DNA from: Pedobacter ureilyticus | GTDB lineage: Bacteria; Bacteroidota; Bacteroidia; Sphingobacteriales; Sphingobacteriaceae | Assembly (NCBI RefSeq): GCF_005925345.1 | Contig: NZ_SSHJ01000019.1 | Location: forward strand, 36,934 to 100,933 | Direction: 5' to 3' | DNA: 64,000 bases | Part shown: in pieces, positions 25,263 to 34,652 of the stretch | Layout: each line of letters opens with the position of its first letter | Numbering within the stretch: the first letter of the stretch is position 1 | Notes under the pieces: model-generated | Told to the model about the DNA's origin: nothing | What the model saw: the letters and a program-made list of their open reading frames with translations, nothing else | The model's database searches: none | Position numbers and translations under genes: made by a program

Positions 25263-28200
25263 CTATTTCAAATTCATATTTAAACCAAAAGTGATGGTAT
25301 TAGACCTCGGATAGGCCGAGAAATCAAAACCTGGCGTAAGCGCTCCGGCCCTCGTAGAAACTTCAGGATCCATACCAGAGTAGTTGGTCCAAGTCCATAA
25401 GTTTTGCGCTGATAGGTATAATCTTAAACTTTGAAGAAAAGATTTACCAAATACTTTTGAAGGCAAATTATATCCTAAAGCCAACGTTTTTAAACGCAGG
25501 TAAGAGCCATCTTCAATACCGTAAGAGGAATAATAACTGCCCGAACCTTCATTTACACGAGGAATATCACTTGTTGGATTTTCTGGCGTCCAGCGATTAG
25601 CGTAAGATGCATACATGTTAGAATGAGGCATGTAATAACGTTCAAACATATATTTGTTGGCATTAAGGATATCGTTACCATAACTCCATTGAAAAAACAC
25701 GCTTAAATCGAAATTTTTATAGGTAAACGTGTTGTTGAAACCTCCTGTATGTACAGGAAAACCATTACCAATGACCGTTCTATCGTTGGCATCGATAATT
25801 CCATCACCGTTAATGTCTTTGTATTTCATATCGCCAGGGCGTACGTTTGCCCTTGAACCTGGATAAGCGATGTTATTTTTCAGGTAATAGGTACTTCCTG
25901 TTTGGGTAAAATTCTCAGGTTTGTAAGTTCCTTCGTAAACAAAACCGAACATTAACCCTACTGGTTCGCCTTTTCTGGCAATATAGGCTGGCTGGCTATC
26001 TCTATTATATTCCCACCACACCGCAGTAGCCAAAGTTTCTTGGTTTTCTGTTAGCGAGATCACTTTATTACGGTTAAAAGAAATGTTGAAGTTAGATGTC
26101 CACATGAAATCTCTTTTCTTGATGTTTACCGTGTTTAGCGTAATTTCCAAACCTTTGTTTTCTACTTCTCCAATGTTTTTAAAAGAAGTTAGGTAACCAG
26201 AAGAACCTGGCAGCTGTGCATTGAGCAATAAATCTTTGGTGCGTTTTTGGTAAACCTCTGCGGTTAGGTTAACCCTGTTTTTGAACATATTCAGATCTAA
26301 CCCGATGTTTGTCATATAGGTGCTTTCCCATTTCAAATCTGGATTGCCCATTACGGTTTTAGCGCTACCGATAATTAACTCGCCCCCAAAGTAATAACGA
26401 TCTGGCCTTAGTGCCGTAATTTGCGGCAGCGAAGCATATTCGCCTACCCTGTTATTGCCCGTTGCACCCCAACTTACACGAAGCTTAGCATCGTTAACGA
26501 ATTTTAAAGATTTCATAAACTTTTCGCCACTAAAACGCCACATTAAAGAAGCTGAAGGAAAATATCCCCAACGGTTTTGCGGTGAAAATTTTGAAGATCC
26601 ATCGGCACGCATGGTTGCGGTAAGGTAATATTTACTGGAATAATTATAATTTAAACGACTATAGTAAGACATTAAGCCCCAATCGTTTTGGTAGGTTTGC
26701 ATCGAATAAAAAGTCCCTTGATCCATGCCACTCATCCCTAAAGTTTCGTAGGGAATTTGTTGCATGCGGGTATAATTGTACAAATGATCTTCGTACTGTA
26801 GAGAGAAACCTCCCATCACATCAAATTTATGTTGGCCTTTCTTTATCGCATAAGTTAGCGTGTTCTCATTGAGCCAATTTGATTTTTCATCAAACATCTG
26901 CCCAGCGTTTACACCTAAAGTAGTGGTTAATGGGTTACCGCTTCTACTTTGTGAGTTATTGAAAATGTCGTTTCTCCTATCATTTTTAGAATAACCGATG
27001 ATAGATCTGAATTTCAAGTTCTTCACAATATTGGCCTCTACATAACCATTGGCCATCATAAAAGTAAAGATGTTATCGTTTTGCTCGTTTTGTACTGCAA
27101 TTACGGGGTTAATCCTAAAGTTGTCATTAGAGTTCAAAATAGGATCAAAAAGATCATTCGACAAATCAAAATCGCTGGCTCCAGTAACTGGACGGTAAGC
27201 CCAAGTATTTTGTAGAATGTTGTAAGTAGCGGTTCCATCTGAGAGGAAGGTTCCGCTATACTTACTTCTAGAATAGGTTAATTTAGCACCAACTTTTAAC
27301 CACTTTTTCACATCCTGATCTAAAGAGAAGCGTCCCTGCACTCTGTCAAAACCTGTATTAAGTACCACCCCATCTTGCCCGGTATACGAAAATGACAGGT
27401 TATATTTTGTCCCTCCACTTCCAGACATGATGGAAAGTCCGTGTTTTTGCATTGGTGCCGTTCGGAACATTTCATCTTGGAAATCTTTTCCTGTACCGCG
27501 GTAGCTTTCTAAAGTTCTGCCTTCGGTAAAGTAATAATCGTCCATAGTTTCAGTTCCGAAAACTTCGCCCTGTAACTTCACAAATTCATAGCCATCCATC
27601 AAGTCCATTTTTTTTAATACAGATTGCACGCCGTAAAAACCATCGTAACTAATTGCTGGTGTGGCATCTTTAACCGTTTTGGTTGTAATCATCACTACAC
27701 CGTTGGCACCTCTAGCACCATAAATTGCGGTTGCCGAAGCGTCTTTTAAAATCTCGATAGATTCGATATCTTTTGGATCAATGGCATTGCTCAACGAAGC
27801 TTCTACCGGAAAGCCATCAATTACATAAAGTGGATTGTTATTTTGCGTTAGCGAGTTAGCCCCTCTAATCACGATATCTGCTTCGGCTCCCGGCCTACCC
27901 TCAGCAGAAACCACATTTACACCCGCCACACGCCCAGCCAAACTTTGATCGAACCCTAAAACCGAGGCTTTTTGCATTTCTTTCACATCAGCTTTATCTA
28001 CCGACCCGGTTAAATCACGCTTGGCCACGGTTCCGTAGCCAATTACTACTACCTCGCTCAAATCGTTAATTTCTCTAACTAGCTTTACGTTAACTAATGT
28101 TCTTTTACCTACGGCAACCTCTTGCTTCTGAAAGCCAAGCATAGAAAACACTAAAACCGGGTTAGTATTTTGTGACGGAATATTAATACTATAATTCCCT

Positions 28201-28394
28201 AAGCTATCAGACAGGGCTAAAACATTGGTGCCCTGCAAAGAAACTCCAACACCAGGCATACCCAGATTCTCATCATCGATAACCTTACCTTTTACGGTTT
28301 GTGCATGAACAGCCATTGTGATAAGTAGAAAACTACAGATCGTTAAACTTGCCTTTGCCGAAAACCTTTTAATTATATTGTATTGTTCTTGCAT
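25263..28394 (-). CDS. SusC/RagA-family TonB-dependent outer-membrane transporter
   Basis: A 1043-residue outer-membrane receptor that imports oligosaccharides with its SusD lid. After a signal peptide (to about residue 32) come a carboxypeptidase-like regulatory domain (VKGKVIDDENLGMPGVGVSL, about 34-115), the TonB-box/SusC signature DLSEVVVIGYGT, the plug (ADVKEMQ ... YGARGANGVVMITTK, about 125-240) and a beta-barrel ending in the aromatic-containing TFGLNMNLK. No STN domain is present, so this is a regulator-controlled (HTCS) system and not an ECF sigma/anti-sigma one. It is first gene of the PUL operon, 391 bp downstream of the regulator. Confidence 0.96.
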   Translation of the reverse strand: MQEQYNIIKRFSAKASLTICSFLLITMAVHAQTVKGKVIDDENLGMPGVGVSLQGTNVLALSDSLGNYSINIPSQNTNPVLVFSMLGFQKQEVAVGKRTLVNVKLVREINDLSEVVVIGYGTVAKRDLTGSVDKADVKEMQKASVLGFDQSLAGRVAGVNVVSAEGRPGAEADIVIRGANSLTQNNNPLYVIDGFPVEASLSNAIDPKDIESIEILKDASATAIYGARGANGVVMITTKTVKDATPAISYDGFYGVQSVLKKMDLMDGYEFVKLQGEVFGTETMDDYYFTEGRTLESYRGTGKDFQDEMFRTAPMQKHGLSIMSGSGGTKYNLSFSYTGQDGVVLNTGFDRVQGRFSLDQDVKKWLKVGAKLTYSRSKYSGTFLSDGTATYNILQNTWAYRPVTGASDFDLSNDLFDPILNSNDNFRINPVIAVQNEQNDNIFTFMMANGYVEANIVKNLKFRSIIGYSKNDRRNDIFNNSQSRSGNPLTTTLGVNAGQMFDEKSNWLNENTLTYAIKKGQHKFDVMGGFSLQYEDHLYNYTRMQQIPYETLGMSGMDQGTFYSMQTYQNDWGLMSYYSRLNYNYSSKYYLTATMRADGSSKFSPQNRWGYFPSASLMWRFSGEKFMKSLKFVNDAKLRVSWGATGNNRVGEYASLPQITALRPDRYYFGGELIIGSAKTVMGNPDLKWESTYMTNIGLDLNMFKNRVNLTAEVYQKRTKDLLLNAQLPGSSGYLTSFKNIGEVENKGLEITLNTVNIKKRDFMWTSNFNISFNRNKVISLTENQETLATAVWWEYNRDSQPAYIARKGEPVGLMFGFVYEGTYKPENFTQTGSTYYLKNNIAYPGSRANVRPGDMKYKDINGDGIIDANDRTVIGNGFPVHTGGFNNTFTYKNFDLSVFFQWSYGNDILNANKYMFERYYMPHSNMYASYANRWTPENPTSDIPRVNEGSGSYYSSYGIEDGSYLRLKTLALGYNLPSKVFGKSFLQSLRLYLSAQNLWTWTNYSGMDPEVSTRAGALTPGFDFSAYPRSNTITFGLNMNLK

Positions 28395-28784
28395 ATTTGC
28401 TTTGTCATTTATCCTATTTAGTAAAAAAATTGATATGGCATTTACTTAGCAACCACAACCGGGTAACTGGGCGGACTTGAAATAAAAGAAAGGTGGATAA
28501 GTTGCTTTAAACAATTGCCATGGGGCTTGGCATCCAAGCAAGACAACCTTGCATGTTGTTTACGAATAAATTGTTTTTTAGCAAAAGAAATCAAGGCTAA
28601 AAATAGCGATACCGATCTTTTCATACAGTTTAAATATTTGGTTATGGATTATCTTATAGCCTAACGCCAACGAAAACGGATCAAGCACTCGATAACCTTT
28701 AACAAATTTAAAACAGCATTGGCGGTTACGGCTGACAAGATCGTCCAAAGATTTTGATAAAATCATCCAATAGTACTTAAATGG
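28395..28784 (-). other. PUL control region between the regulator and susC genes
   Basis: This 390-bp gap should hold the regulated promoter of the PUL. A TAAATTTG -7-like element is on the minus strand at 28710-28703, but its nearest upstream TTG is 25 bp away, more than usual. A TAACCAAA motif (minus strand, 28644-28637) matches the inverted repeats upstream of the regulator gene. A 60-codon ORF here shows no protein-like features. No terminator is obvious. Confidence 0.45.
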
Positions 28785-31700
28785 CTAGCGAACATGTTTT
28801 TTACGGTATTCTTGGGGTGCATAGCCATATTGATCTTTAAAACATTTGTTGAAATATCTTGGACTACTGAAACCTAAGTTGTAAGCAATTTCACTAATAT
28901 TTAATTCGGGAGAATTTTGTAACATTTCTGCGGCTTTCTTTAACCTAATATTTGAAATGAAAGTGTTTGGTGTAAGGCCGGTAACTCCTTTTAATTTACT
29001 GAACAGTGAAGACCTACTTAATCCCATTTCCAAGGCAAAAAGGTTCACGTCAATTTCCTTATGCAAATGTGCTTCTACAATTGCCGTGGCTTGGTCTATA
29101 AATTTTCTGTCAATTTCCGTGGTCGCCACTTCTTGTTGTTGCGCCAATCCAGGCTGGTTAAAATACTTGGCTTTCAATACCTGACGAGCAGTGATCAAAT
29201 TGTTGCAACGCTGTATGAGCAATTTCGTATGAAAGGGCTTCATCACGTAATCATCAGCGCCAGTGCGTAAACCTTCTAACTGGTGCTCTACGGCAGATTT
29301 AGCTGTAAGCAATACCACCGGAATGTGACAGGTATCGAAATTACTTTTCAGCTTGGCACAAAGTTCAGTGCCAGACATTACAGGCATCATTACATCACTA
29401 ATCACCAAATCGGGCTGTTCTTTGCGTGCAATTTCCAAACCCTCTTGACCGTCGCTTGCGGAGTAAACATGAAATATTTGCGCTAAAATTTCTTGCAGAA
29501 AAGCCCTCAGCTCTTCATTATCCTCAACCAACAACAAGCGTTTTTTAGTTTCTTCATCTGTTGAAATTATTGGCTCCAAAAAATGTGCTAGGTCTGGTTC
29601 AATAACCGTTGGCTGCTCTTTTATTCCCGTATTTTCTTCCAAAGCCAACAGGGCCTCTTTTTCTAGCTTTACCGTAAATGCAGTACCCTTTCCCAAAGTA
29701 GAAACAGCCTGTATACTACCTCCATGGAGCTCTACAATGTTTTTTGAGATGGCCAAACCAATTCCTGTTCCAGGTAAAGCAGTTTGCTCTACCTGATAAA
29801 ATGGATCAAAAATATGCTCCAATTTTTCGGTCGGAATCCCCTTTCCTGTGTCTTCAACCACTATTTGAATTTCGCTAATGCAATCAACTAATTTCAAGAT
29901 AATTCTATCTCCAGCTTTGCAAGCTTTTATTGCGTTAGACAATAAATTGTTGATTACTTTTTCAATTTGTTTTCGATCAATGAACAATGGTAACTTTTCT
30001 TGCCTAGTATCTAATATCAAATCGATATTCCGTTGCTGTGCCAAAGCAGAAAACTGTCCGTAAATCTCATTTAACAATTTAATCAAATCAACACATTGAA
30101 CAATCAGCTTTGCATAACCTTCTTCCTGTTTCCTAAAATCTAACAGTTCATTTACCAAATTACCTAAACTAGCCGCATTTTTGTGGATGCCTTGTAGTTT
30201 ATGTTGCAAATTGGGCTGTACACCAACTTTAAGCAGCTGCTCGGTTTGTCCTAAAATTAATGTAATTGGTGTTCTAATTTCGTGCGAAACATTGGTAAAG
30301 AAATTAAGTTTGGATTTGGCTATTTCTTCTGTGCGTTTTTTTTCCTTCTTTTCAAAAGCCAACGAACTTTCTAGATAAGCCCGGGCTTTTGTTTGTTTCA
30401 TCCACCAAAAAATTAAAGCTGCAACTATAGCAACGTAAAAAAAGTAGGCAAACCAAGTTTTATAAAACGCAGGTTTAATTACAATTTCAATGGTGCGTTC
30501 GTCCAATACCTCGTTGTTATTTCCTATTGCCTTTACATGAAAAAGATATTTTCCTGGAGATAAATTGGTATAATTTGCCGTATTTTCTGCCGAAGGACCA
30601 ACCCAGTTTTTGTCCATACCATCCAACTTCCATAAAAACCTGCGTTCTACGGATTGGCTAAAATTGATGGTCGTGAAAGCGAATGAAAACGAGTGCTGAT
30701 CGTGCTGTAAGGTAATCTTTGTGGTATTATCTAAAGGTTTTACCAACGGAGAACCCTGCTCGCCAGCTTTTACTTCTTTATTGAATAGGTTAAAGCTTAA
30801 AAATACAATCTCTTCCGAGTAGCTAGGCGTAGAGATTAACTTAGGATTAAAAGAAATAAAGCCTTTTGTGCCGCCGAAGAAAATATCGCCAGTACTGCTT
30901 TTCATCCTCGCTGTCTGAAAGAAACTCATATTCAAGGTCATCAGCTTCTTAGGATAATTTTTCACGCTAAAGGTCTGCAAATCGATTGCCGATATTCTAT
31001 CTTTTCCAGCTACCCACAACTGTCCGTTTCCATCATCAACTAAGCTATATGTAATCTCCTGATTGTTTTTTGTGGTGGTGTTGATATGCTTTACGGTACC
31101 AGCTAGATTTTGGTAGCGCACCAAACCAGCGCCATAAGTGGCTAACCACATCACGGTATCGCCCTGCAAATAAATGTCACATACATATTTACTACGTAAT
31201 GTTTTGGTAACGGGATGTGGCACAACTTTTAAGGTTTTTGAGTTCACCTCAAACAGTCCAATTTCTGTAGCTGCCAAAATATTTCCGTTGGCTTTAGTAG
31301 TAAAAAAATTAACCTGCCCTAGCGCAACCTGATTAAACTTTTGAATACGGCTATCAAACTTACTGCTCCATCCTTTTTTACCACCCAACCAGATATTACC
31401 ATCTAGATCTTCCGTGATGGAGTAAATAAAATTAGTAGCCAAAGATTGTCCATCATTATTTTTCACATAGTGATTCAAAATTTCGCCCTGCCGACTGAGC
31501 ACATAAACTCCAGATCCATAAGTACCCACCCAAACCAGCCCATTTGCCGCCTCAAAAAGAGAAAGTATATATGCAGATTTAAGTAGAAAAGTTATCTTCC
31601 CGCTCTGCGCATCTTTTATAGACAAACCTCCGTTGGTACCAAACCACTGGTTTTTACGGGTATCTTCCAAAAGGCAGGTTACCACATCTTTTGCAATGAC

Positions 31701-32711
31701 ATTGGGTTTGTCATCGTGTCTAAACTCTACATGAAAACCACTTAATGGGGTTTCCATTAAATTGATTCCTCCATCAGTGGCAATCCAAACACGCTGGTCT
31801 TTATCTTTAAACACATCGTAAATAGCATCGCCGCTTAAATGCTCTGCGGTATCATATTGATTGAATTTTGCGACAATGGCTCTTTTTGTCTTATCTACCA
31901 AAAAAGCTCCTGTTCCATCAGTTCCTATAACTAAGGTACTGGCATTCAGCTCTGAAATACACATGATCATTGCCCGGCTTTCCGAAGGCAGCAAAACCAC
32001 ATCTAACTGCTTAGATTTTAAATGATAAGACAACAAAGTTCCACTAACCGTTCCAATCCAAAGCGTTTGTTGTAACTTATCCCAATAAGCGGTTTCTATC
32101 TGAATTTTATTGAAGCTCTTCCGTTGCTCATAATTGAAGAAATCGGAGAGCTGTTGCCTAACCGTATTAAACCAGAACAGGCCATAATCGGTGACAATAA
32201 TTTTTTGTGTATCACTGTAGCTTATAATTCCCTTTACCAAAAGCCCCTTAAATATTGGCTTTTTGATTACTAACACTTTCCCATTTCTTACGTGGCCAAA
32301 ACCTGCATTGGTTCCAAACCAAATACCGCCATCCTCATCTAAACTTAATATTCTAATGTAGAAGTTAAGATTGACTAATAATTTAAAAGCGTCTTCCGCT
32401 GGCTGATATTCATAAATTCCGCCGTTACTGGTGTAAGCAAAAATTTGCTTTTTAGTATTGGCTACTACATTGATATACCTTACCGGATTGGCATTGGCCA
32501 ACATCGGAATTTCGTAGTGCTTAACATTATAGCCATCAAACCTATCTATGCCAAACCTATTAGAAACCCAAATAAAACCCTTCTCATCTTGCGTAATCTT
32601 AAGGGTTTGCTCAGACATTAAATCCTTATGTTGCACAGTGGTAATTGTTTTTTGCGCATTCCCTTGAAAAGAAAATAGAACTAGCAACAAAAAACAAAGC
32701 AGGTGTTTCAT
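28785..32711 (-). CDS. Hybrid two-component system regulator (HTCS) of the PUL
   Basis: This single-chain sensor and regulator has a signal peptide (MKHLLCFLLLVLFSF), then fourteen-odd propeller blades (about residues 25-680) with repeats such as GNIWLGGKKGW and GLVWVGTYGSG. A Y_Y_Y domain follows (about 685-745), one transmembrane helix (about 750-770), HisKA with NVSHEIRTPI (His near 812), HATPase (about 910-1010), a receiver domain with LVISDVMMPVMSG (about 1060-1175) and a C-terminal AraC-type double HTH (about 1215-1308). It should sense an oligosaccharide in the periplasm and switch on susC and the genes behind it. ATG at 32711 is preferred to the TTG at 32714. Confidence 0.95.
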   Translation of the reverse strand: MKHLLCFLLLVLFSFQGNAQKTITTVQHKDLMSEQTLKITQDEKGFIWVSNRFGIDRFDGYNVKHYEIPMLANANPVRYINVVANTKKQIFAYTSNGGIYEYQPAEDAFKLLVNLNFYIRILSLDEDGGIWFGTNAGFGHVRNGKVLVIKKPIFKGLLVKGIISYSDTQKIIVTDYGLFWFNTVRQQLSDFFNYEQRKSFNKIQIETAYWDKLQQTLWIGTVSGTLLSYHLKSKQLDVVLLPSESRAMIMCISELNASTLVIGTDGTGAFLVDKTKRAIVAKFNQYDTAEHLSGDAIYDVFKDKDQRVWIATDGGINLMETPLSGFHVEFRHDDKPNVIAKDVVTCLLEDTRKNQWFGTNGGLSIKDAQSGKITFLLKSAYILSLFEAANGLVWVGTYGSGVYVLSRQGEILNHYVKNNDGQSLATNFIYSITEDLDGNIWLGGKKGWSSKFDSRIQKFNQVALGQVNFFTTKANGNILAATEIGLFEVNSKTLKVVPHPVTKTLRSKYVCDIYLQGDTVMWLATYGAGLVRYQNLAGTVKHINTTTKNNQEITYSLVDDGNGQLWVAGKDRISAIDLQTFSVKNYPKKLMTLNMSFFQTARMKSSTGDIFFGGTKGFISFNPKLISTPSYSEEIVFLSFNLFNKEVKAGEQGSPLVKPLDNTTKITLQHDQHSFSFAFTTINFSQSVERRFLWKLDGMDKNWVGPSAENTANYTNLSPGKYLFHVKAIGNNNEVLDERTIEIVIKPAFYKTWFAYFFYVAIVAALIFWWMKQTKARAYLESSLAFEKKEKKRTEEIAKSKLNFFTNVSHEIRTPITLILGQTEQLLKVGVQPNLQHKLQGIHKNAASLGNLVNELLDFRKQEEGYAKLIVQCVDLIKLLNEIYGQFSALAQQRNIDLILDTRQEKLPLFIDRKQIEKVINNLLSNAIKACKAGDRIILKLVDCISEIQIVVEDTGKGIPTEKLEHIFDPFYQVEQTALPGTGIGLAISKNIVELHGGSIQAVSTLGKGTAFTVKLEKEALLALEENTGIKEQPTVIEPDLAHFLEPIISTDEETKKRLLLVEDNEELRAFLQEILAQIFHVYSASDGQEGLEIARKEQPDLVISDVMMPVMSGTELCAKLKSNFDTCHIPVVLLTAKSAVEHQLEGLRTGADDYVMKPFHTKLLIQRCNNLITARQVLKAKYFNQPGLAQQQEVATTEIDRKFIDQATAIVEAHLHKEIDVNLFALEMGLSRSSLFSKLKGVTGLTPNTFISNIRLKKAAEMLQNSPELNISEIAYNLGFSSPRYFNKCFKDQYGYAPQEYRKKHVR

Positions 32712-32725
32712 CAAAGTATAGTTTA

Positions 32726-32960
32726 TTTGGTTACGGCTTTAAAGATAGCAAGATAAGAAATTCATATTTGAGACAAAAACACTCATTCGGCCAGTATAGA
32801 CTATTTTATCAAACAATTTGGACGATATTATCCCAAAACCTTCCTCTAAGCGGCATAGCTTTGGTTAAGTATAACCAAAGCTATTTTGTATGACGTCCAT
32901 CTCGAAAAGCACTACTGTTTTTTTATTGGTTTTTGGTTATGCATTACTTATTAACCAAAA
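32726..32960. promoter_or_regulatory. Cluster of TTTGGTTA/TAACCAAA inverted repeats in the divergent control region
   Basis: ATAGCTTTGGTTA (32855-32867) and TAACCAAAGCTAT (32872-32884) form a perfect 13-bp inverted repeat with a 4-base spacer. TTTTGGTTA (32931-32939) and TAACCAAAA (32952-32960) form a second, 9 bp with 12 between, ending nine bases before the ATG of the secreted-protein gene. A single TTTGGTTA is at 32726-32733, just upstream of the regulator gene. No terminator role fits, because no gene ends here. Confidence 0.7.
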
Positions 32961-32969
32961 TAATCCGAT

Positions 32970-34604
32970 ATGAGAAAAATTTTACTGATTAGTTCGTTTT
33001 GCGCATTAGCATTTGGCGCTACTGCACAATTTACTCCAAACAGACTTGCGGTTTATCGTGTAGGCGATGGCACAACCATTACCAACAATAGAACTTCGGC
33101 CGTTTTTATCGACGAATACCTTACTTCTTCAACAGCACAGGTTTCTCCTAGTTACACAATAGCTGTTGCAAGCGCATCAAGCGGCCCGAACTTAAGGCTT
33201 ACCAGCATTATGCGCTCTAGCGCCAGTGCTTTTCAGTTGGAGGGAATATCCAGTCTTTCGGCAGATGGACAACATTTGGCAATTATTGGTTACGACCAAG
33301 CTATTGGTGGTACAGTAGACAATACCACCATAAAAGTGGTTGGCCTAATTAATGCCCAGGGCGAAATTAACACCAGTACTTCCCTCACTGGAAACTCGCC
33401 TGCCCGGGCAACTATTGCAATAAATGGCGGCAACTCAACCTATAGTTCTCTTCTGGGGGCGGGTATAAGATATTCAGCCATAGGAAGCACCGTTTCCACA
33501 CAAGTTAATAGCACGGTAAGCAATGCTCGTAGTTTTACCATTTTCAATAACAGATTGTATTGTGCCAACAACTCCAATTTAGTACCTTTCTTCAATGGCT
33601 TACCATCATCAACTGGTACTTCTACCGCGGGTAATATCAATTTATCAGGTATTAGCAATGTAAACCAAATTGCGCTTTTCGATGCTGATGGCGATGGCAC
33701 AGCTGATATTTTATATGCTGCAAATGATGGTGCTAGTTTGGCTGATGCAGGCTTGCATAAGTATATTCTTGAAGGTGGCGATTGGATAGCTAGAGGTTTT
33801 ATCAAAATAGCTGGCATTACGGATGGTTTAAAGAGTGTTGTAGGCAAAGCTACAGGGTCGGATATTGAATTATATGTTACTACTTGGGGAAACCTAGCTT
33901 CAACACCTAAAGTACCTTCTCAGCTATTAAAAATAATTGATTTGAGTGCTGGTGCTTCCATTATGAACAACACCGATAACGCACCTACCGTATTAGCTAC
34001 TGCAACAGACAACACCATTTTTAGAAGCGTTACTTTTTCTCCAGGTACCACACCACAAACTACATTACCAGTAAAACTGATATCTTTTAACGGAACCAAA
34101 AAACAGAATGGAATCAACCTAAGATGGACCACTGCTTCCGAAGTCAGCAACTCTCATTTTGAAGTCTTAAGAGCAACTAACGGAAACGACTTTGCTAAAA
34201 TTGGAGAAGTAAAAGGTAATGGAAATTCAACATCCAATCAATCTTATTCATTTCTAGATCAAAGACCCCAAAATGGAGTAAATTACTATCAACTTAAACA
34301 GGTAGACCTTAATGGCGATAGCGAGAAGTTTAAAATAATTGCCATCGATTTTAACCTGCAACAAAATCAGTTAAAAGTTTGGCAGCTCGATTCGCAAACG
34401 TTAAAACTATCATTTACTGCAAGCCACAACGGAAATGCAGAAATTACAGTAGCTGATATTAATGGTAAGAAACTCTATAGAGGCAAATCGGCAATTGCTG
34501 GCGGAATTAATAACATATCATTGCCCTTACAAGTTTCAAACGGCTTATACCTAATCAATATCAATACTGGTAAAGAAATATTTAACTCTAAATTTTTAAG
34601 GTAA
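32970..34604 (+). CDS. Secreted protein with type IX secretion-type C-terminal domain
   Basis: A 544-residue exported protein: signal peptide ending GATAQF (residue 20), then an Ala/Ser/Thr/Gly-rich beta-propeller-like region (about 25-365) with a LFDADGDGTADILYAAND stretch resembling a calcium-binding repeat, and from about residue 372 (LPVKLISFNGTKKQNG) a C-terminal module of the FN3-plus-sorting-domain type, with WTTASEVSNSHFEVL and GVNYYQLKQVDLNGD. The last 80 residues look like a T9SS type A sorting domain. The N-terminal part resembles DUF4623-like proteins but I cannot assign a function. It is divergent from the PUL regulator and shares its repeat-rich control region. Confidence 0.8.
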   Translation: MRKILLISSFCALAFGATAQFTPNRLAVYRVGDGTTITNNRTSAVFIDEYLTSSTAQVSPSYTIAVASASSGPNLRLTSIMRSSASAFQLEGISSLSADGQHLAIIGYDQAIGGTVDNTTIKVVGLINAQGEINTSTSLTGNSPARATIAINGGNSTYSSLLGAGIRYSAIGSTVSTQVNSTVSNARSFTIFNNRLYCANNSNLVPFFNGLPSSTGTSTAGNINLSGISNVNQIALFDADGDGTADILYAANDGASLADAGLHKYILEGGDWIARGFIKIAGITDGLKSVVGKATGSDIELYVTTWGNLASTPKVPSQLLKIIDLSAGASIMNNTDNAPTVLATATDNTIFRSVTFSPGTTPQTTLPVKLISFNGTKKQNGINLRWTTASEVSNSHFEVLRATNGNDFAKIGEVKGNGNSTSNQSYSFLDQRPQNGVNYYQLKQVDLNGDSEKFKIIAIDFNLQQNQLKVWQLDSQTLKLSFTASHNGNAEITVADINGKKLYRGKSAIAGGINNISLPLQVSNGLYLININTGKEIFNSKFLR

Positions 34605-34643
34605 ATGCAAAGCCCCAATTTTTTTGATTGGGGCTTTGCATTT
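34603..34643. terminator. Strong bidirectional terminator (17-bp perfect stem)
   Basis: AAATGCAAAGCCCCAAT (34603-34619) and ATTGGGGCTTTGCATTT (34627-34643) pair perfectly with a 7-base loop. The left arm begins in the stop codon of the secreted-protein gene; the DUF4861 gene converges on it from the other side. Confidence 0.88.
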
Positions 34644-34652
34644 ATTGTTTAA

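Noticed and set aside
28442..28624. 60-codon minus-strand ORF between the PUL regulator and susC
   Set aside because: It begins MKRSVSLFLAL but continues as a mixed basic/aromatic sequence without domain features, and it fills part of the susC control region. No ribosome-binding or terminator context supports it.
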